A stretch of 12,798 bases of DNA from Actinobacteria bacterium ADurb.Bin346 (GTDB lineage: Bacteria; Actinomycetota; Humimicrobiia; Humimicrobiales; Humimicrobiaceae). Under the pieces are notes generated by a model, which was given only the letters and a program-made list of their open reading frames with translations, was not told the origin of the DNA and did not search any database. A program made the translations under genes and the position numbers. The DNA is taken from assembly GCA_002068775.1 (NCBI GenBank), contig MWAX01000119.1, positions 1 through 12,798 of the forward strand, given 5' to 3'. Shown here in pieces: positions 1-6,597 of this stretch; the first letter of the stretch is position 1; each line of letters begins with the position of its first letter.

Positions 1-1136
1 GCCAAAGCCTGGATTATTCGGTAAGCATCATCGCGCAGCATCCCTCTGTCTATAAGTTCAAGCATCACTCTCTGGGAAAATATTATCCCGCCGTATTTCA
101 TCAGGTTTCTTGCCATATTGGAGGAAATCACATTTAAGTTTTTTACAATAAACATCGCTTTATCAAGCATGTAGTCAAGCAGGATAAAACTGTCTGGAAT
201 TATTATCCTTTCTGCAGATGAGTGTGAGATATCCCTTTCGTGCCAAAGGGCAATATTTTCCAGGGCAGCAATTGAATTGGAGCGAAGCACCCTTGCAAGC
301 CCGCATATCCTTTCACAGATTATGGGGTTTCTCTTATGCGGCATTGCCGATGAGCCTTTCTGGCCCTTTGCAAAAGGCTCTTCTGCTTCCCTGGTATCAG
401 TTTTCTGCAGACCCCTTATTTCAAGCGCGATTTTTTCAAGCGTTGCGCCGCAGATTGCTGCTGCGCAGAGCATTTGAGCATGCCTGTCGCGCTGCAGTAC
501 CTGGGTTGATGCAGGAGACGGCTTAAGGCCAAGAATCTTGCAGACTCCTGCTTCAATTTCAGGAGAAGTGTTTGCATATGTGCCGACAGCTCCTGAAATT
601 TTTCCATAACCGCAGGAATCTTTTGCCTGAGAGAGCCTTTCTATGTTCCGCTTCATCTCAAAAGCCCAGACTGCAAACTTAAAACCTAAAGTGACAGGCT
701 CTGCGTGCACTCCATGGGTCCTGCCCACCATTACGGTATCCCTGTATTTTTTTGCCTGGCTTTTAAGGATCTGGTAAAGCTTTGCAGTTTTTTTAAGAAT
801 TATGCCGGCTGCGTCAAGAATCTGGAGCGAGAGCGCAGTGTCGCCAACATCTGAAGAAGTCAGGCCATAATGCAGATATTTTGAAGAGCCGCCCAAATAA
901 GATGAAACTTCCGTCAGGAATGCTATCACATCGTGATGTGTGCGGGATTCTATTTTTTCAATATTTTTTACATCAAAACGGGCAAGCTCATTTATATCTT
1001 TTGCTGCCTGTTCGGGGATTATTCCAAGCTCTGCCTGAGTTGTACTGACTGCTTTTTCGACTTTAAGCCAGTAGTCAAATTTGGAGTTTTCCTCCCAGAT
1101 TTTACCCATCTCAGGATTGGTATATCTAGGTATCAT
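1..1136 (-). CDS. purB: Adenylosuccinate lyase, C-terminus cut off by window edge
   Basis: PurB catalyses two steps of purine synthesis: SAICAR to AICAR plus fumarate, and adenylosuccinate to AMP plus fumarate. About 378 residues are visible, beginning MIPRYTNPEMGKIW, the usual N-terminus of bacterial PurB. The fumarase/aspartase-superfamily signature GSSAMPHKRNP lies near 320-355, and GRTHGVHAEP, which carries a conserved active-site histidine, near 700-730. Bacterial PurB is about 430 residues, so the last 50 or so lie beyond base 1. The ATG at 1136 is preceded by GGAGTGAT, which overlaps the TGA of the upstream small gene (3-nt gap), so the two are probably translationally coupled. No internal stop or frameshift was seen. 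Confidence 0.97.
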   Translation of the reverse strand, partial: MIPRYTNPEMGKIWEENSKFDYWLKVEKAVSTTQAELGIIPEQAAKDINELARFDVKNIEKIESRTHHDVIAFLTEVSSYLGGSSKYLHYGLTSSDVGDTALSLQILDAAGIILKKTAKLYQILKSQAKKYRDTVMVGRTHGVHAEPVTLGFKFAVWAFEMKRNIERLSQAKDSCGYGKISGAVGTYANTSPEIEAGVCKILGLKPSPASTQVLQRDRHAQMLCAAAICGATLEKIALEIRGLQKTDTREAEEPFAKGQKGSSAMPHKRNPIICERICGLARVLRSNSIAALENIALWHERDISHSSAERIIIPDSFILLDYMLDKAMFIVKNLNVISSNMARNLMKYGGIIFSQRVMLELIDRGMLRDDAYRIIQAL

Positions 1137-1139
1137 AAA

Positions 1140-1469
1140 TCACTCCGTTTTGCTGTTGTCATTTTTGCTTAAAATCTTTCTATTAAAATCATTCAGTCCT
1201 TTTGCTTCCTTCAGGTCGAAAAGCTCCTCACCCATATCATAAAAAACCTGCTCATACTCTTCAATGCAAATATCGCTGATCTGCTTTAACCATTTGTTCT
1301 TTATTTCCCAGCTTTTAAGGTCAGGCAGCCACTCTTTGTCCGGGCCGGGTATTCCCGCCTTTATAAAGGAGACGAGTTTTTCAGATTTTTTTGATACCTG
1401 AAGAAGGAAGTTTTCATCTTCTGAAAGATGCGAAAGGTTTGCTATGCTTAATTCAAATTCAACTGGCAT
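1140..1469 (-). CDS. Small hypothetical protein upstream of purB
   Basis: This encodes 109 residues that I do not recognise as a known family. It is acidic, soluble and apparently largely helical, with no membrane segment or signal peptide. The central part (residues about 40-80) is tryptophan- and aromatic-rich: EWLPDLKSWEIKNKWLKQI followed by EYEQVFYDMGEELF. The C-terminus is charged and probably disordered (NRKILSKNDNSKTE). The ATG has AGAGGA a few bases upstream. Its TGA sits 3 nt before the purB ATG and inside the purB Shine-Dalgarno region, so it is a real, co-translated gene. The position suggests a link to purine metabolism or simple co-expression, but no function can be assigned. Confidence 0.8.
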   Translation of the reverse strand: MPVEFELSIANLSHLSEDENFLLQVSKKSEKLVSFIKAGIPGPDKEWLPDLKSWEIKNKWLKQISDICIEEYEQVFYDMGEELFDLKEAKGLNDFNRKILSKNDNSKTE

Positions 1470-1498
1470 TAAAATCCTCTGTTTGCAATTTAAAATCT

Positions 1499-1553
1499 GT
1501 TAATAATCTTTTAATAATATGTTAATAATATGTTTACAATATGTTTACAATAT
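1499..1553. repeat. Five 11-bp tandem repeats upstream of purB unit
   Basis: Five consecutive 11-bp units on the plus strand: GTTAATAATCT, TTTAATAATAT, GTTAATAATAT, GTTTACAATAT, GTTTACAATAT. The period is exact, and the last two units are identical. The array ends 30 bp upstream of the ATG at 1469, so it lies in the promoter/leader of the hypothetical-purB unit. The 11-bp period puts each unit on nearly the same DNA face, which would suit cooperative protein binding. Slippage in AT-rich DNA is the simpler explanation. Confidence 0.85.
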
Positions 1554-1726
1554 CCGGAAGAAAATATTAAAGCCTTACAAAAAAATTTAATCACAAATTA
1601 AAAATTATTTCTATACTAATTTATAAGTTGCAGTCTGCCGGTGCGGCAAGTCAGAGCTGCTGCTGCCTGCTGCTGCTTGTCAGCGCCTGAAAAACTACTG
1701 GGAGCCAGCCGAAGTATCTGATGCCT

Positions 1727-1768
1727 GTAAAGACGCATCTAAAAGGGCGCATCTAAAAGGGCGCATCA
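1727..1768. repeat. 14-bp tandem repeat, about three copies
   Basis: Two near-identical units, AAAAGGGCGCATCT (1741-1754) and AAAAGGGCGCATCA (1755-1768), are preceded by a degenerate copy GTAAAGACGCATCT (1727-1740). The array lies just downstream of the LCP stop codon in its 3' untranslated region. No function is evident. Confidence 0.8.
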
Positions 1769-1780
1769 GAAATGGCTGTA

Positions 1781-2683
1781 TCAGTAGAGATAGTCTTTTA
1801 AAAATTTTTTTACTTCCTGCTGATCTGATATCACATAGGAAACGCCATCTATTGTCTTGCTCTTTCCGGGAATGGTCACCTGGATAAAATCTCTGTCGGA
1901 TAAGAGCAGTATGCCTGCAAGCCTTGCATAATCAAGGGCTGAAAAATCAGATTTTGTCTCCTCATTTAATATTTCCAGAAGCTGCGGCGCCCTGGGTATG
2001 ATGGATGCATTTAATTTCTGTTTCATCAGCTCACCCAACAGGTATTTCTGCCTGTCTACCCTGTCAAAGTCGCCATGCGAAGTTTTCCTGCATCTTGAGA
2101 ACGCAAGCGCCATTTCACCATCCATCAGGTAGGTCCCGGGTTCAAAATCAGCTCCGGAAAGCGGGTCATGCATTGGCTCGCTTACTGTAATTGTCACACC
2201 GCCCAGGGCATCGATTACTCTCTTAAAACCTTCAAAGTTTACAAGCATCGTCCTTCTTATTCCGATTCCTGTAAGCTTGAATATTTCCTGCTTTAACATA
2301 TCTTCCCCGCCATAAACATATGCAGCGTTTATTTTTGCATAACCGTGTCCTTCAAGGCTCACCCTAGTGTCCCTGGGAATTGAAATAAGGACATCTTTTT
2401 TGCCAAAACCGGAAATATGCAGGATTATTATTGTATCGGTCCTTCCTGAGAACTGTTTAAGATCTCCCCGTTCATCGACACCAAGAAAAAGGTAGTTATT
2501 TGAGCCGCCTCCCCGGTAGATTGCACCGGTTGAAGAATCCTTTCGGGCGCTTTCCTGCTGCTGCTCACCGGACTGCTGCGGCCTGTTTGAACACATAAGC
2601 GGAAATGCAATTATCAGTGCAATAACCAGGCATATTAGAAAAATCACTATAAATGCTATAAAACAGCCGCGCGCTTTATTCAT
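1781..2683 (-). CDS. LytR-CpsA-Psr (LCP) family protein
   Basis: LCP enzymes transfer undecaprenyl-phosphate-linked glycopolymers (such as teichoic acids or arabinogalactan) onto peptidoglycan outside the membrane. The 300-residue protein has a short cytoplasmic N-terminus, one transmembrane helix (about residues 7-30), a Gln/Ser-rich linker (35-60), and the LCP domain from NYLFLGVDERG (about 63) onward. Conserved features are visible: RTDTI (81-85), SIPRDTRV (101-108), KINAAY (118-123), and the Arg-rich SRCRK with FDRVDRQ (196-212) that contacts the lipid pyrophosphate in this family. The residue before C31 is Met, so it is not a good lipobox. The ATG is 3 bp after the rex stop, so it is co-transcribed with rex. 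The substrate polymer cannot be read from the sequence. Confidence 0.93.
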   Translation of the reverse strand: MNKARGCFIAFIVIFLICLVIALIIAFPLMCSNRPQQSGEQQQESARKDSSTGAIYRGGGSNNYLFLGVDERGDLKQFSGRTDTIIILHISGFGKKDVLISIPRDTRVSLEGHGYAKINAAYVYGGEDMLKQEIFKLTGIGIRRTMLVNFEGFKRVIDALGGVTITVSEPMHDPLSGADFEPGTYLMDGEMALAFSRCRKTSHGDFDRVDRQKYLLGELMKQKLNASIIPRAPQLLEILNEETKSDFSALDYARLAGILLLSDRDFIQVTIPGKSKTIDGVSYVISDQQEVKKFLKDYLY

Positions 2684-2686
2684 TGG

Positions 2687-3325
2687 CTAACCTTTGTACA
2701 CAGTGTTTGAAAGATAGTAAAGTGTGTGGAGAAGCTTCTCTATCGGATCATTTGTTTGGACATTTACGGTCCTCGGCACTTTAATTGGCACAGAAGTGTA
2801 GTTTATTATCACTTTTATTCCTGAGCTAACAAGAAGATCAGTCACGCTCTGGGCAGAGCCTTCAGATACTGCAAGTATTGCAATGTTTATGTTTTTCTCT
2901 TTTGCAACTGCTTGCATGGCTGCAATATCCTTGACCCTGCGGCCGTAAATTGTTGTGCCTATTATATTTGGGTCATTATCAAAAACATTCTCAATTTTAA
3001 AGCCAAATTTATTTAATGTCCTGTAATTAAGTATTGCTTTTCCAAGATTGCCGGCACCTACAAGCGCTATGTTTGCCCGTTCATTATATCCGAGTATTTT
3101 ATTGAATGAGTTTATAAGTTCATCTATATTAAATCCTACGCCTCTTTTACCTTTAAGGCCAAAATAAATGAGATCTCTTCTTATTTCAGCGCTGTTAATA
3201 CCGGTGTCATTTGAAATTTCAATAGAAGTAACTGTGCGCTTCCCGGTATCTTTAAGGTTAACTAAGAATTTCAAGTACTGGGATAACCTGGTGATTATAC
3301 CTTCCGAATATATCTTTTCAGCCAT
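2687..3325 (-). CDS. rex: Redox-sensing transcriptional repressor Rex
   Basis: Rex dimers bind operators when NAD+ predominates and release DNA when NADH rises, derepressing fermentation and NADH-reoxidation genes. The N-terminal winged helix contains INSAEIRRDLIYFG followed by KGKRGVGFNIDELI, closely matching the Rex recognition region. The Rossmann NAD(H)-binding loop is ALVGAGNLGKAI, followed by VFDNDP and the C-terminal swapped helix DPIEKLLHTLYYL. The usual IxNFAP element reads IINYTSVP here, a mild divergence. I favour the ATG at 3325 (product MAEKIYSEG, 212 aa), because the G-run just upstream can act as a weak Shine-Dalgarno for it, whereas it abuts the alternative ATG at 3337 with no spacing. 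It leads a two-gene unit with the LCP gene and probably represses itself through the upstream palindrome. Confidence 0.93.
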   Translation of the reverse strand: MAEKIYSEGIITRLSQYLKFLVNLKDTGKRTVTSIEISNDTGINSAEIRRDLIYFGLKGKRGVGFNIDELINSFNKILGYNERANIALVGAGNLGKAILNYRTLNKFGFKIENVFDNDPNIIGTTIYGRRVKDIAAMQAVAKEKNINIAILAVSEGSAQSVTDLLVSSGIKVIINYTSVPIKVPRTVNVQTNDPIEKLLHTLYYLSNTVYKG

Positions 3326-3473
3326 TACGAAAATCATCCCCCCGTTTTAAACACAGCTAAAATTTTTTAAATAGTCTAAGATTTATATGACCGGTATAAA
3401 TTTATAAGCACATTTTAACAGGATATTTCCGGCTTACACAGGAAAAATATAAAATATAAAATAAAACATAATA

Positions 3474-3506
3474 TATATAATAACTTTGTAGCAATATTGT
3501 AACAAA
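3474..3506 (-). promoter_or_regulatory. Candidate rex promoter with overlapping Rex-like operator
   Basis: A 22-bp imperfect palindrome spans 3485-3506. On the minus strand the arms are TTTGTTAC and GCTACAAA around AATATT, with 10 of 11 base pairs symmetric in outline (positions 6 and 7 vary). It resembles Rex operators (TTGT...ACAA ends) but is about 2 bp longer than the canonical 18-bp Rex site. It overlaps a plausible promoter: -35 TTGTTA with 17 bp to TATTAT, or TTACAA (3497-3502) with 17 bp to TATATA (3474-3479). Autoregulation by Rex is common and fits this placement. The DNA is very AT-rich, so the promoter elements alone are weak evidence. Confidence 0.5.
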
Positions 3507-3637
3507 TATGACTTTCTTTAACAAGTGCTTCCATGTACATTTCTGACCACAGGGCATTTCTCTTTTTTGGGCATTTAGAGACAAATAAATAAGTAAAGGA
3601 AGCATCTAAAATTATGCGATAAATAATAGAAATATAT

Positions 3638-3693
3638 AGGCCCCTACTTTAAAATTGTTGTAAACACAAAAGACAACTTAATAAAGGGGGCCT
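3638..3693 (-). terminator. Imperfect long hairpin, possible terminator of toxin unit
   Basis: On the minus strand AGGCCCC pairs with GGGGCCT at the ends. Inside, CTTTA pairs with TAAAG after a 2-nt bulge, and GTTGT pairs with ACAAC around an 11-nt loop. About 17 base pairs form in total. It lies about 70 bp after the DUF5615 stop and is followed by an AT-rich tract with few consecutive T residues. It could be a weak terminator, a structured RNA or a relic of a small inverted-repeat element. Confidence 0.4.
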
Positions 3694-3759
3694 GATAAAA
3701 AGCATAAATTTCTTATAAATTAAAAATTTTTCTTGGAGCTTATTTTGAAATACTAGTAA

Positions 3760-4119
3760 TTAAAATACTTCCTTTTTTCTTATCCTGATATTATCAGATG
3801 TAATAACCATAAAATTGTTTTTAATTTCTTTCTGATATTTCTCAATTGCTTCTGAAGTGATTATTGCCTTATCCTCTGAGTCAAGTCCAGATAGTCTTAA
3901 AAGAATGATACCCGAGGTCAATATATTCTGACGAAACACAAGTTCCCCGAAATCTTTATCAAGGGTTATAAGTACAGCTGATTCTTTACTTGCAAGACTT
4001 AATAACTCATCATCAGAAACACCAGGATTAATTTCTAAAATATATAAAACTTCATAACCTTTTTTTCTAAGATGCTCAATTATTTGCAGGTCTACACATT
4101 CATCAGCTATAAATTTCAT
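3760..4119 (-). CDS. DUF5615 PIN-like protein, probable toxin
   Basis: This 119-residue protein matches the DUF5615 (PIN-like, Mut7-C-like) family usually found as the toxin of DUF433/DUF5615 pairs. It starts MKFIADECVD, with acidic residues D7 and E8 in the position of the PIN-fold metal ligands. The second hallmark, LITLDKDFGEL (about residues 50-60), is the family's most conserved motif. The family is expected to be an RNase, but activity has been shown for few members. Its ATG overlaps the TGA of the DUF433 gene by 4 nt (ATGA, 4116-4119), the usual tight coupling of toxin and antitoxin. Confidence 0.88.
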   Translation of the reverse strand: MKFIADECVDLQIIEHLRKKGYEVLYILEINPGVSDDELLSLASKESAVLITLDKDFGELVFRQNILTSGIILLRLSGLDSEDKAIITSEAIEKYQKEIKNNFMVITSDNIRIRKKEVF

Positions 4120-4352
4120 TTTACAGCCTCATGTACTGGATATACTACATCTGCTCTCAGTGCTTTTGATGCAAAATCCAGTGCAGCAAAGATAGCTTTT
4201 TTTTCCAGCTGAGGATGTTCTTTTAAAATCTGCTGAATACTTTCACCTGTAGACAATTTCTCTAAAATTAATTCCACTGTTATACGAGTACCGGCAATAA
4301 CCGGCTTACCCATCATTATTTTCGGATCTGATTTTATTAATAAACCTTCCAT
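4116..4352 (-). CDS. DUF433 protein, probable antitoxin
   Basis: This 78-residue protein has the DUF433 signature DPKIMMGKPVIAGTRITVELILEKL (written here only as a family pattern; residues about 9-33), followed by the helix-turn-helix region GESIQQILKEHPQLEKKAIFAALDFA. DUF433 proteins (VapB45-like) pair with DUF5615 proteins as small antitoxin-type modules and probably bind their own promoter. It is the first gene of the pair. The Shine-Dalgarno is weak (AGATAG region), and a TATAAA box lies about 25 bp upstream, so the unit probably starts in the 89-bp gap behind the methyltransferase gene. Confidence 0.85.
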   Translation of the reverse strand: MEGLLIKSDPKIMMGKPVIAGTRITVELILEKLSTGESIQQILKEHPQLEKKAIFAALDFASKALRADVVYPVHEAVK

Positions 4353-4441
4353 TGTCTATCTATTTAATATTTTTTTTATAAATACACAAATAGATTATAA
4401 AAATTATATTAAAAAATCAATGATGCCCTATTAAATTTAAA

Positions 4442-5461
4442 TTAAACCTTGAAATCAAAGATGCCGTCAATTACCGGATATTGACGCTGGCAACTGCTGC
4501 ACACTATATGCTTAACTATATGTTCATGCTCAACTATATGCTCAGGGCTGTTTTTATCAGGACCAGCCGAAAAAAGCTCTGTACTCTGGCAGGCGGGGCA
4601 CATAAAGAGGCTGATGGGACTTGTAGAGCCCAGTTTTTCTGTATTGGTGCCATTTTCATTGCTTCCGGAAGAGCACTTCTCCCTGACAAGTATTGTCTTA
4701 AGAAATATGCTTGGGCCCGTGTCAATGAAAGAAAAGATATTCTGATAGATGCTTTCAAAAAACAGCAGAATTTTAAGGCTTACATGCCTTTTTAAAAAAC
4801 CGAGCCTGAAGTTTGATGCGCTGACCATCTTCTTTACCTTAAATCCTGCCTGGTTTAACTTGTGCTTAATGTAATTTGGATGATAATCAAGGATGGTTGC
4901 GCCTATCTGCAGGGGCTCTGCGTTAAATGGTGATAGTTTTATTCTTCCAGCAAGAAACCTGAGTATGTTTTTTGTATTTCTTTTATTTGCAAATTCCAGC
5001 ATGAATATGCCGCCGGTTTTTACAACCCTTGAGACTTCCTCGAAATATCTGCCGGGATCATCCATGTGATGAATTACCCTTACAGTCATTGCATAATCTA
5101 TAACATCCGGTTTTAATGGAAGCCTTGTGACATCTGCTGCAACAAAAATCACTTTTTCCATAAGCCTTGCTTCATTATTAACATACCTTGATATGAGCTC
5201 TTTTGCGTTCTTCAGGTTATTTATGGAGTAGTCAAGCAATATAATAGTGGAGAAATCCCTGTATTCAGAAAATAACCTGCCAAAGCCGCAGCCAAGGTCA
5301 ATAAATACAGCGTCCTTATTGGCAATTGCTGAAATAAACTTTTTTATTACCAGCCTTTCGGAGCTGTCTTCATAAAGCCGTTTATTGTCCTGCCAGAACT
5401 GTCTGTAATCATAATTTTCATAATCTGATTGCCTTATCAAATCTTTTCCTTTCTGCTGCAT
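4442..5461 (-). CDS. SAM methyltransferase with C-terminal Trm112-like zinc ribbon
   Basis: This is a 339-residue class I methyltransferase. Motif I is FIDLGCGFG (residues 53-61); the acidic residue after beta-2 is D77 (LLDYS); AADVTRLPL (108-116) and VIHHMDDP (129-136) give motifs II-IV of the Methyltransf_11 type. After about residue 280 comes a zinc-ribbon-like tail: CPAC (288-291), then 29 residues, then CSSC (321-324), then QYPVIDGI, the hallmark of Trm112-like domains. The ribbon loop contains short (x)HIV repeats. The four cysteines suggest zinc binding and perhaps substrate or partner recognition. It starts 18 bp after the ychF stop, so the two are probably co-transcribed. The substrate (RNA, lipid, quinone or other) is unknown. 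Confidence 0.85.
   Translation of the reverse strand: MQQKGKDLIRQSDYENYDYRQFWQDNKRLYEDSSERLVIKKFISAIANKDAVFIDLGCGFGRLFSEYRDFSTIILLDYSINNLKNAKELISRYVNNEARLMEKVIFVAADVTRLPLKPDVIDYAMTVRVIHHMDDPGRYFEEVSRVVKTGGIFMLEFANKRNTKNILRFLAGRIKLSPFNAEPLQIGATILDYHPNYIKHKLNQAGFKVKKMVSASNFRLGFLKRHVSLKILLFFESIYQNIFSFIDTGPSIFLKTILVREKCSSGSNENGTNTEKLGSTSPISLFMCPACQSTELFSAGPDKNSPEHIVEHEHIVKHIVCSSCQRQYPVIDGIFDFKV
4502..4543. repeat. In-frame 12-bp repeats in methyltransferase zinc ribbon
   Basis: On the plus strand: CACTATATGCTT (4502-4513), AACTATATGTTC plus a 6-bp insert (4514-4531), and AACTATATGCTC (4532-4543). These encode residues about 307-320 as EHIV, EH, EHIV, KHIV on the minus strand. The repeat lengthens the loop between the two CxxC knuckles while keeping the frame. 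Confidence 0.8.
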
Positions 5462-5479
5462 CCAATGAGCAGATCATAC

Positions 5480-6556
5480 TTAAACTGCAAATTTTATTTG
5501 TATCAAATCACCGTCAGCAACAATGTATTCCCTGCCTTCCAGCCTTACCTTTCCTTCTTCCCTCGCATGATGCATTGAGCCCGCCCTGATTATATCATTG
5601 CAGTTTACTGTTTCAGCCTTAATAAATCCACGCTGCATATCTGTGTGGATCTTGCCTGCTGCTTCAATTACTTTACTGCCTTTTTTCAGGGGCCATGCCC
5701 TGGCTTCATTTTCATTTGCGGTATAAAATGTTATCAGATCAAGCATGCTGTAACATTCAAGGATGAATTTTTGTATGCCGTTTTCTTCAATTCCCAGCTC
5801 TTTTCTGAACAAGCTTCTTTCTTCTTCCGGAAAGCCGGCAAGCTCATTTTCTATTTTGCCATAAATTTTAACAATTTTACCCTTAGAAAATTCGGAGTGA
5901 AATTTATTAAAAATTGCTTTGCTTCTATCATCATCATTTAAGTTAGCAACATAAATGACAGGTTTGATGCTAAGCAGATTAAGCTCTGCCTGCAGCTCAG
6001 GACTGCTATTTAAAATTTTTATTACTAAATCCGTTTTTAAAGAGTTTAAAGCAGATATGATTTCATTTATTGTATCAAGGTTTTGTTTTGACTGTTTATC
6101 GCCCGATTTTGAAAGGCTTACATATTTTTCTCTTCGTTTTTCAAGCGTTTCAAGATCCGCAATCATCAGCTCCGTTTCCACAGTTGCCACATCCTCAGCA
6201 GGGCCTGCGCTGCCCTGAGCTGACGCGATATTTTCATCATAAAAGCATCTGATCACATGCGCAATGACATCTGCTTCCCGTATATGAGACAGAAATTTGT
6301 TTCCCAGTCCTTCACCCCTGCTTGCACCTTTCACGAGACCCGCAATATCCAGTATTTTAATTGAAGAATATGTGATTTTCGGGCTGTTAAATATTTTTGC
6401 GATTTCTGAAATATATGGGTCAGGCACGCTGATCAGCCCATTATTTGGCTCAATGGTTGAAAAAGCAAAGCTTGCCACCACAGCATCTGCTTTTGTAAGC
6501 GCATTAAAAATTGTGGATTTCCCTGCATTTGGAAGGCCTATTATACCAACTTGCAT
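5480..6556 (-). CDS. ychF: Ribosome-associated GTPase/ATPase YchF (OLA1 family)
   Basis: YchF/OLA1 is a conserved Obg-family P-loop NTPase that binds ribosomes and, in characterised members, prefers ATP. The 358-residue protein (typical 360-370) has G1 GLPNAGKST (7-15), G2 near FSTIEPN (32-38), G3 DIAGLVKGA (70-78) with the YchF signature GEGLGNKFLSHIREAD (81-96), an insert of coiled-coil character (about 120-200), and the C-terminal TGS domain from about 275, ending in AAGKIHTDMQRGFIKAE and EYIVADGDLIQIKF. The position of the relaxed G4 motif (usually NxxE) reads NLND (205-208), a small divergence. AGGT lies upstream of the ATG. It follows a terminator by only about 40 bp, so either read-through or a short promoter drives it. 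Confidence 0.97.
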   Translation of the reverse strand: MQVGIIGLPNAGKSTIFNALTKADAVVASFAFSTIEPNNGLISVPDPYISEIAKIFNSPKITYSSIKILDIAGLVKGASRGEGLGNKFLSHIREADVIAHVIRCFYDENIASAQGSAGPAEDVATVETELMIADLETLEKRREKYVSLSKSGDKQSKQNLDTINEIISALNSLKTDLVIKILNSSPELQAELNLLSIKPVIYVANLNDDDRSKAIFNKFHSEFSKGKIVKIYGKIENELAGFPEEERSLFRKELGIEENGIQKFILECYSMLDLITFYTANENEARAWPLKKGSKVIEAAGKIHTDMQRGFIKAETVNCNDIIRAGSMHHAREEGKVRLEGREYIVADGDLIQIKFAV

Positions 6557-6597
6557 ATTGATACCTGATGATGATTAAATAGTGGGCACACGATTAA

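Larger units (their letters stand above)
1470..1780. other. Gene-free stretch between LCP gene and purB unit
   Basis: This 311-bp stretch has no credible ORF. Reading in the minus direction it holds a 14-bp tandem repeat (1727-1768), a CTG/CAG-rich low-complexity patch (about 1650-1685), a small GC-rich hairpin (TGCCG-GTG-CGGCA, about 1637-1649), a very AT-rich segment (about 1560-1630) and then five 11-bp repeats just upstream of the small hypothetical gene. It must contain the promoter of the hypothetical-purB unit, but no -35/-10 pair with standard spacing stands out. Confidence 0.6.
3338..3759. other. Gene-free stretch between toxin-like gene and rex
   Basis: This 422-bp AT-rich stretch holds, in the minus direction, an imperfect GC-based hairpin (3638-3693) after the DUF5615 gene, then the candidate rex promoter with its palindrome (3474-3506), then a leader of about 130 nt up to rex. 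The leader contains the short palindrome TATAAATTTATA near 3396-3407. The only ORF of note (3402-3605, minus) looks spurious. Confidence 0.6.

Noticed and set aside
205..208. YchF G4 motif change (residues 205-208 NLND instead of NxxE) as evidence of altered function
   Set aside because: The coordinates given are protein residues. Asp for Glu is conservative and this motif is already relaxed in the family, so it is mentioned only in the gene entry.
218..526. Plus-strand ORFs across the whole window, such as this one inside purB
   Set aside because: All lie antisense to strong minus-strand genes or lack start signals and family motifs; they are shadows.
1630..1690. GC-rich hairpin and CTG repeats as a terminator or CRISPR-like array after the LCP gene
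   Set aside because: The perfect stem is only 5 bp with no T-tract, and the repeats are contiguous with no spacers, so neither reading holds. No CRISPR array, tRNA or rRNA was seen anywhere in the window.
1694..1830. Possible -1 frameshift extending the LCP protein past its stop via an A-run (A AAA AAA)
   Set aside because: The -1 frame stays open for only about 30 codons with no recognisable motif, and the in-frame C-terminus (FLKDYLY) is a natural LCP ending. No stimulatory structure was evident.
3396..3407. Perfect palindrome TATAAATTTATA in the rex leader
   Set aside because: Pure A/T palindromes of this size are expected by chance in such DNA.
3402..3605. 67-residue hydrophobic/aromatic ORF on the minus strand
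   Set aside because: AT-driven composition, no Shine-Dalgarno, and it covers the candidate rex promoter and palindrome; it looks like chance reading of AT-rich intergenic DNA.
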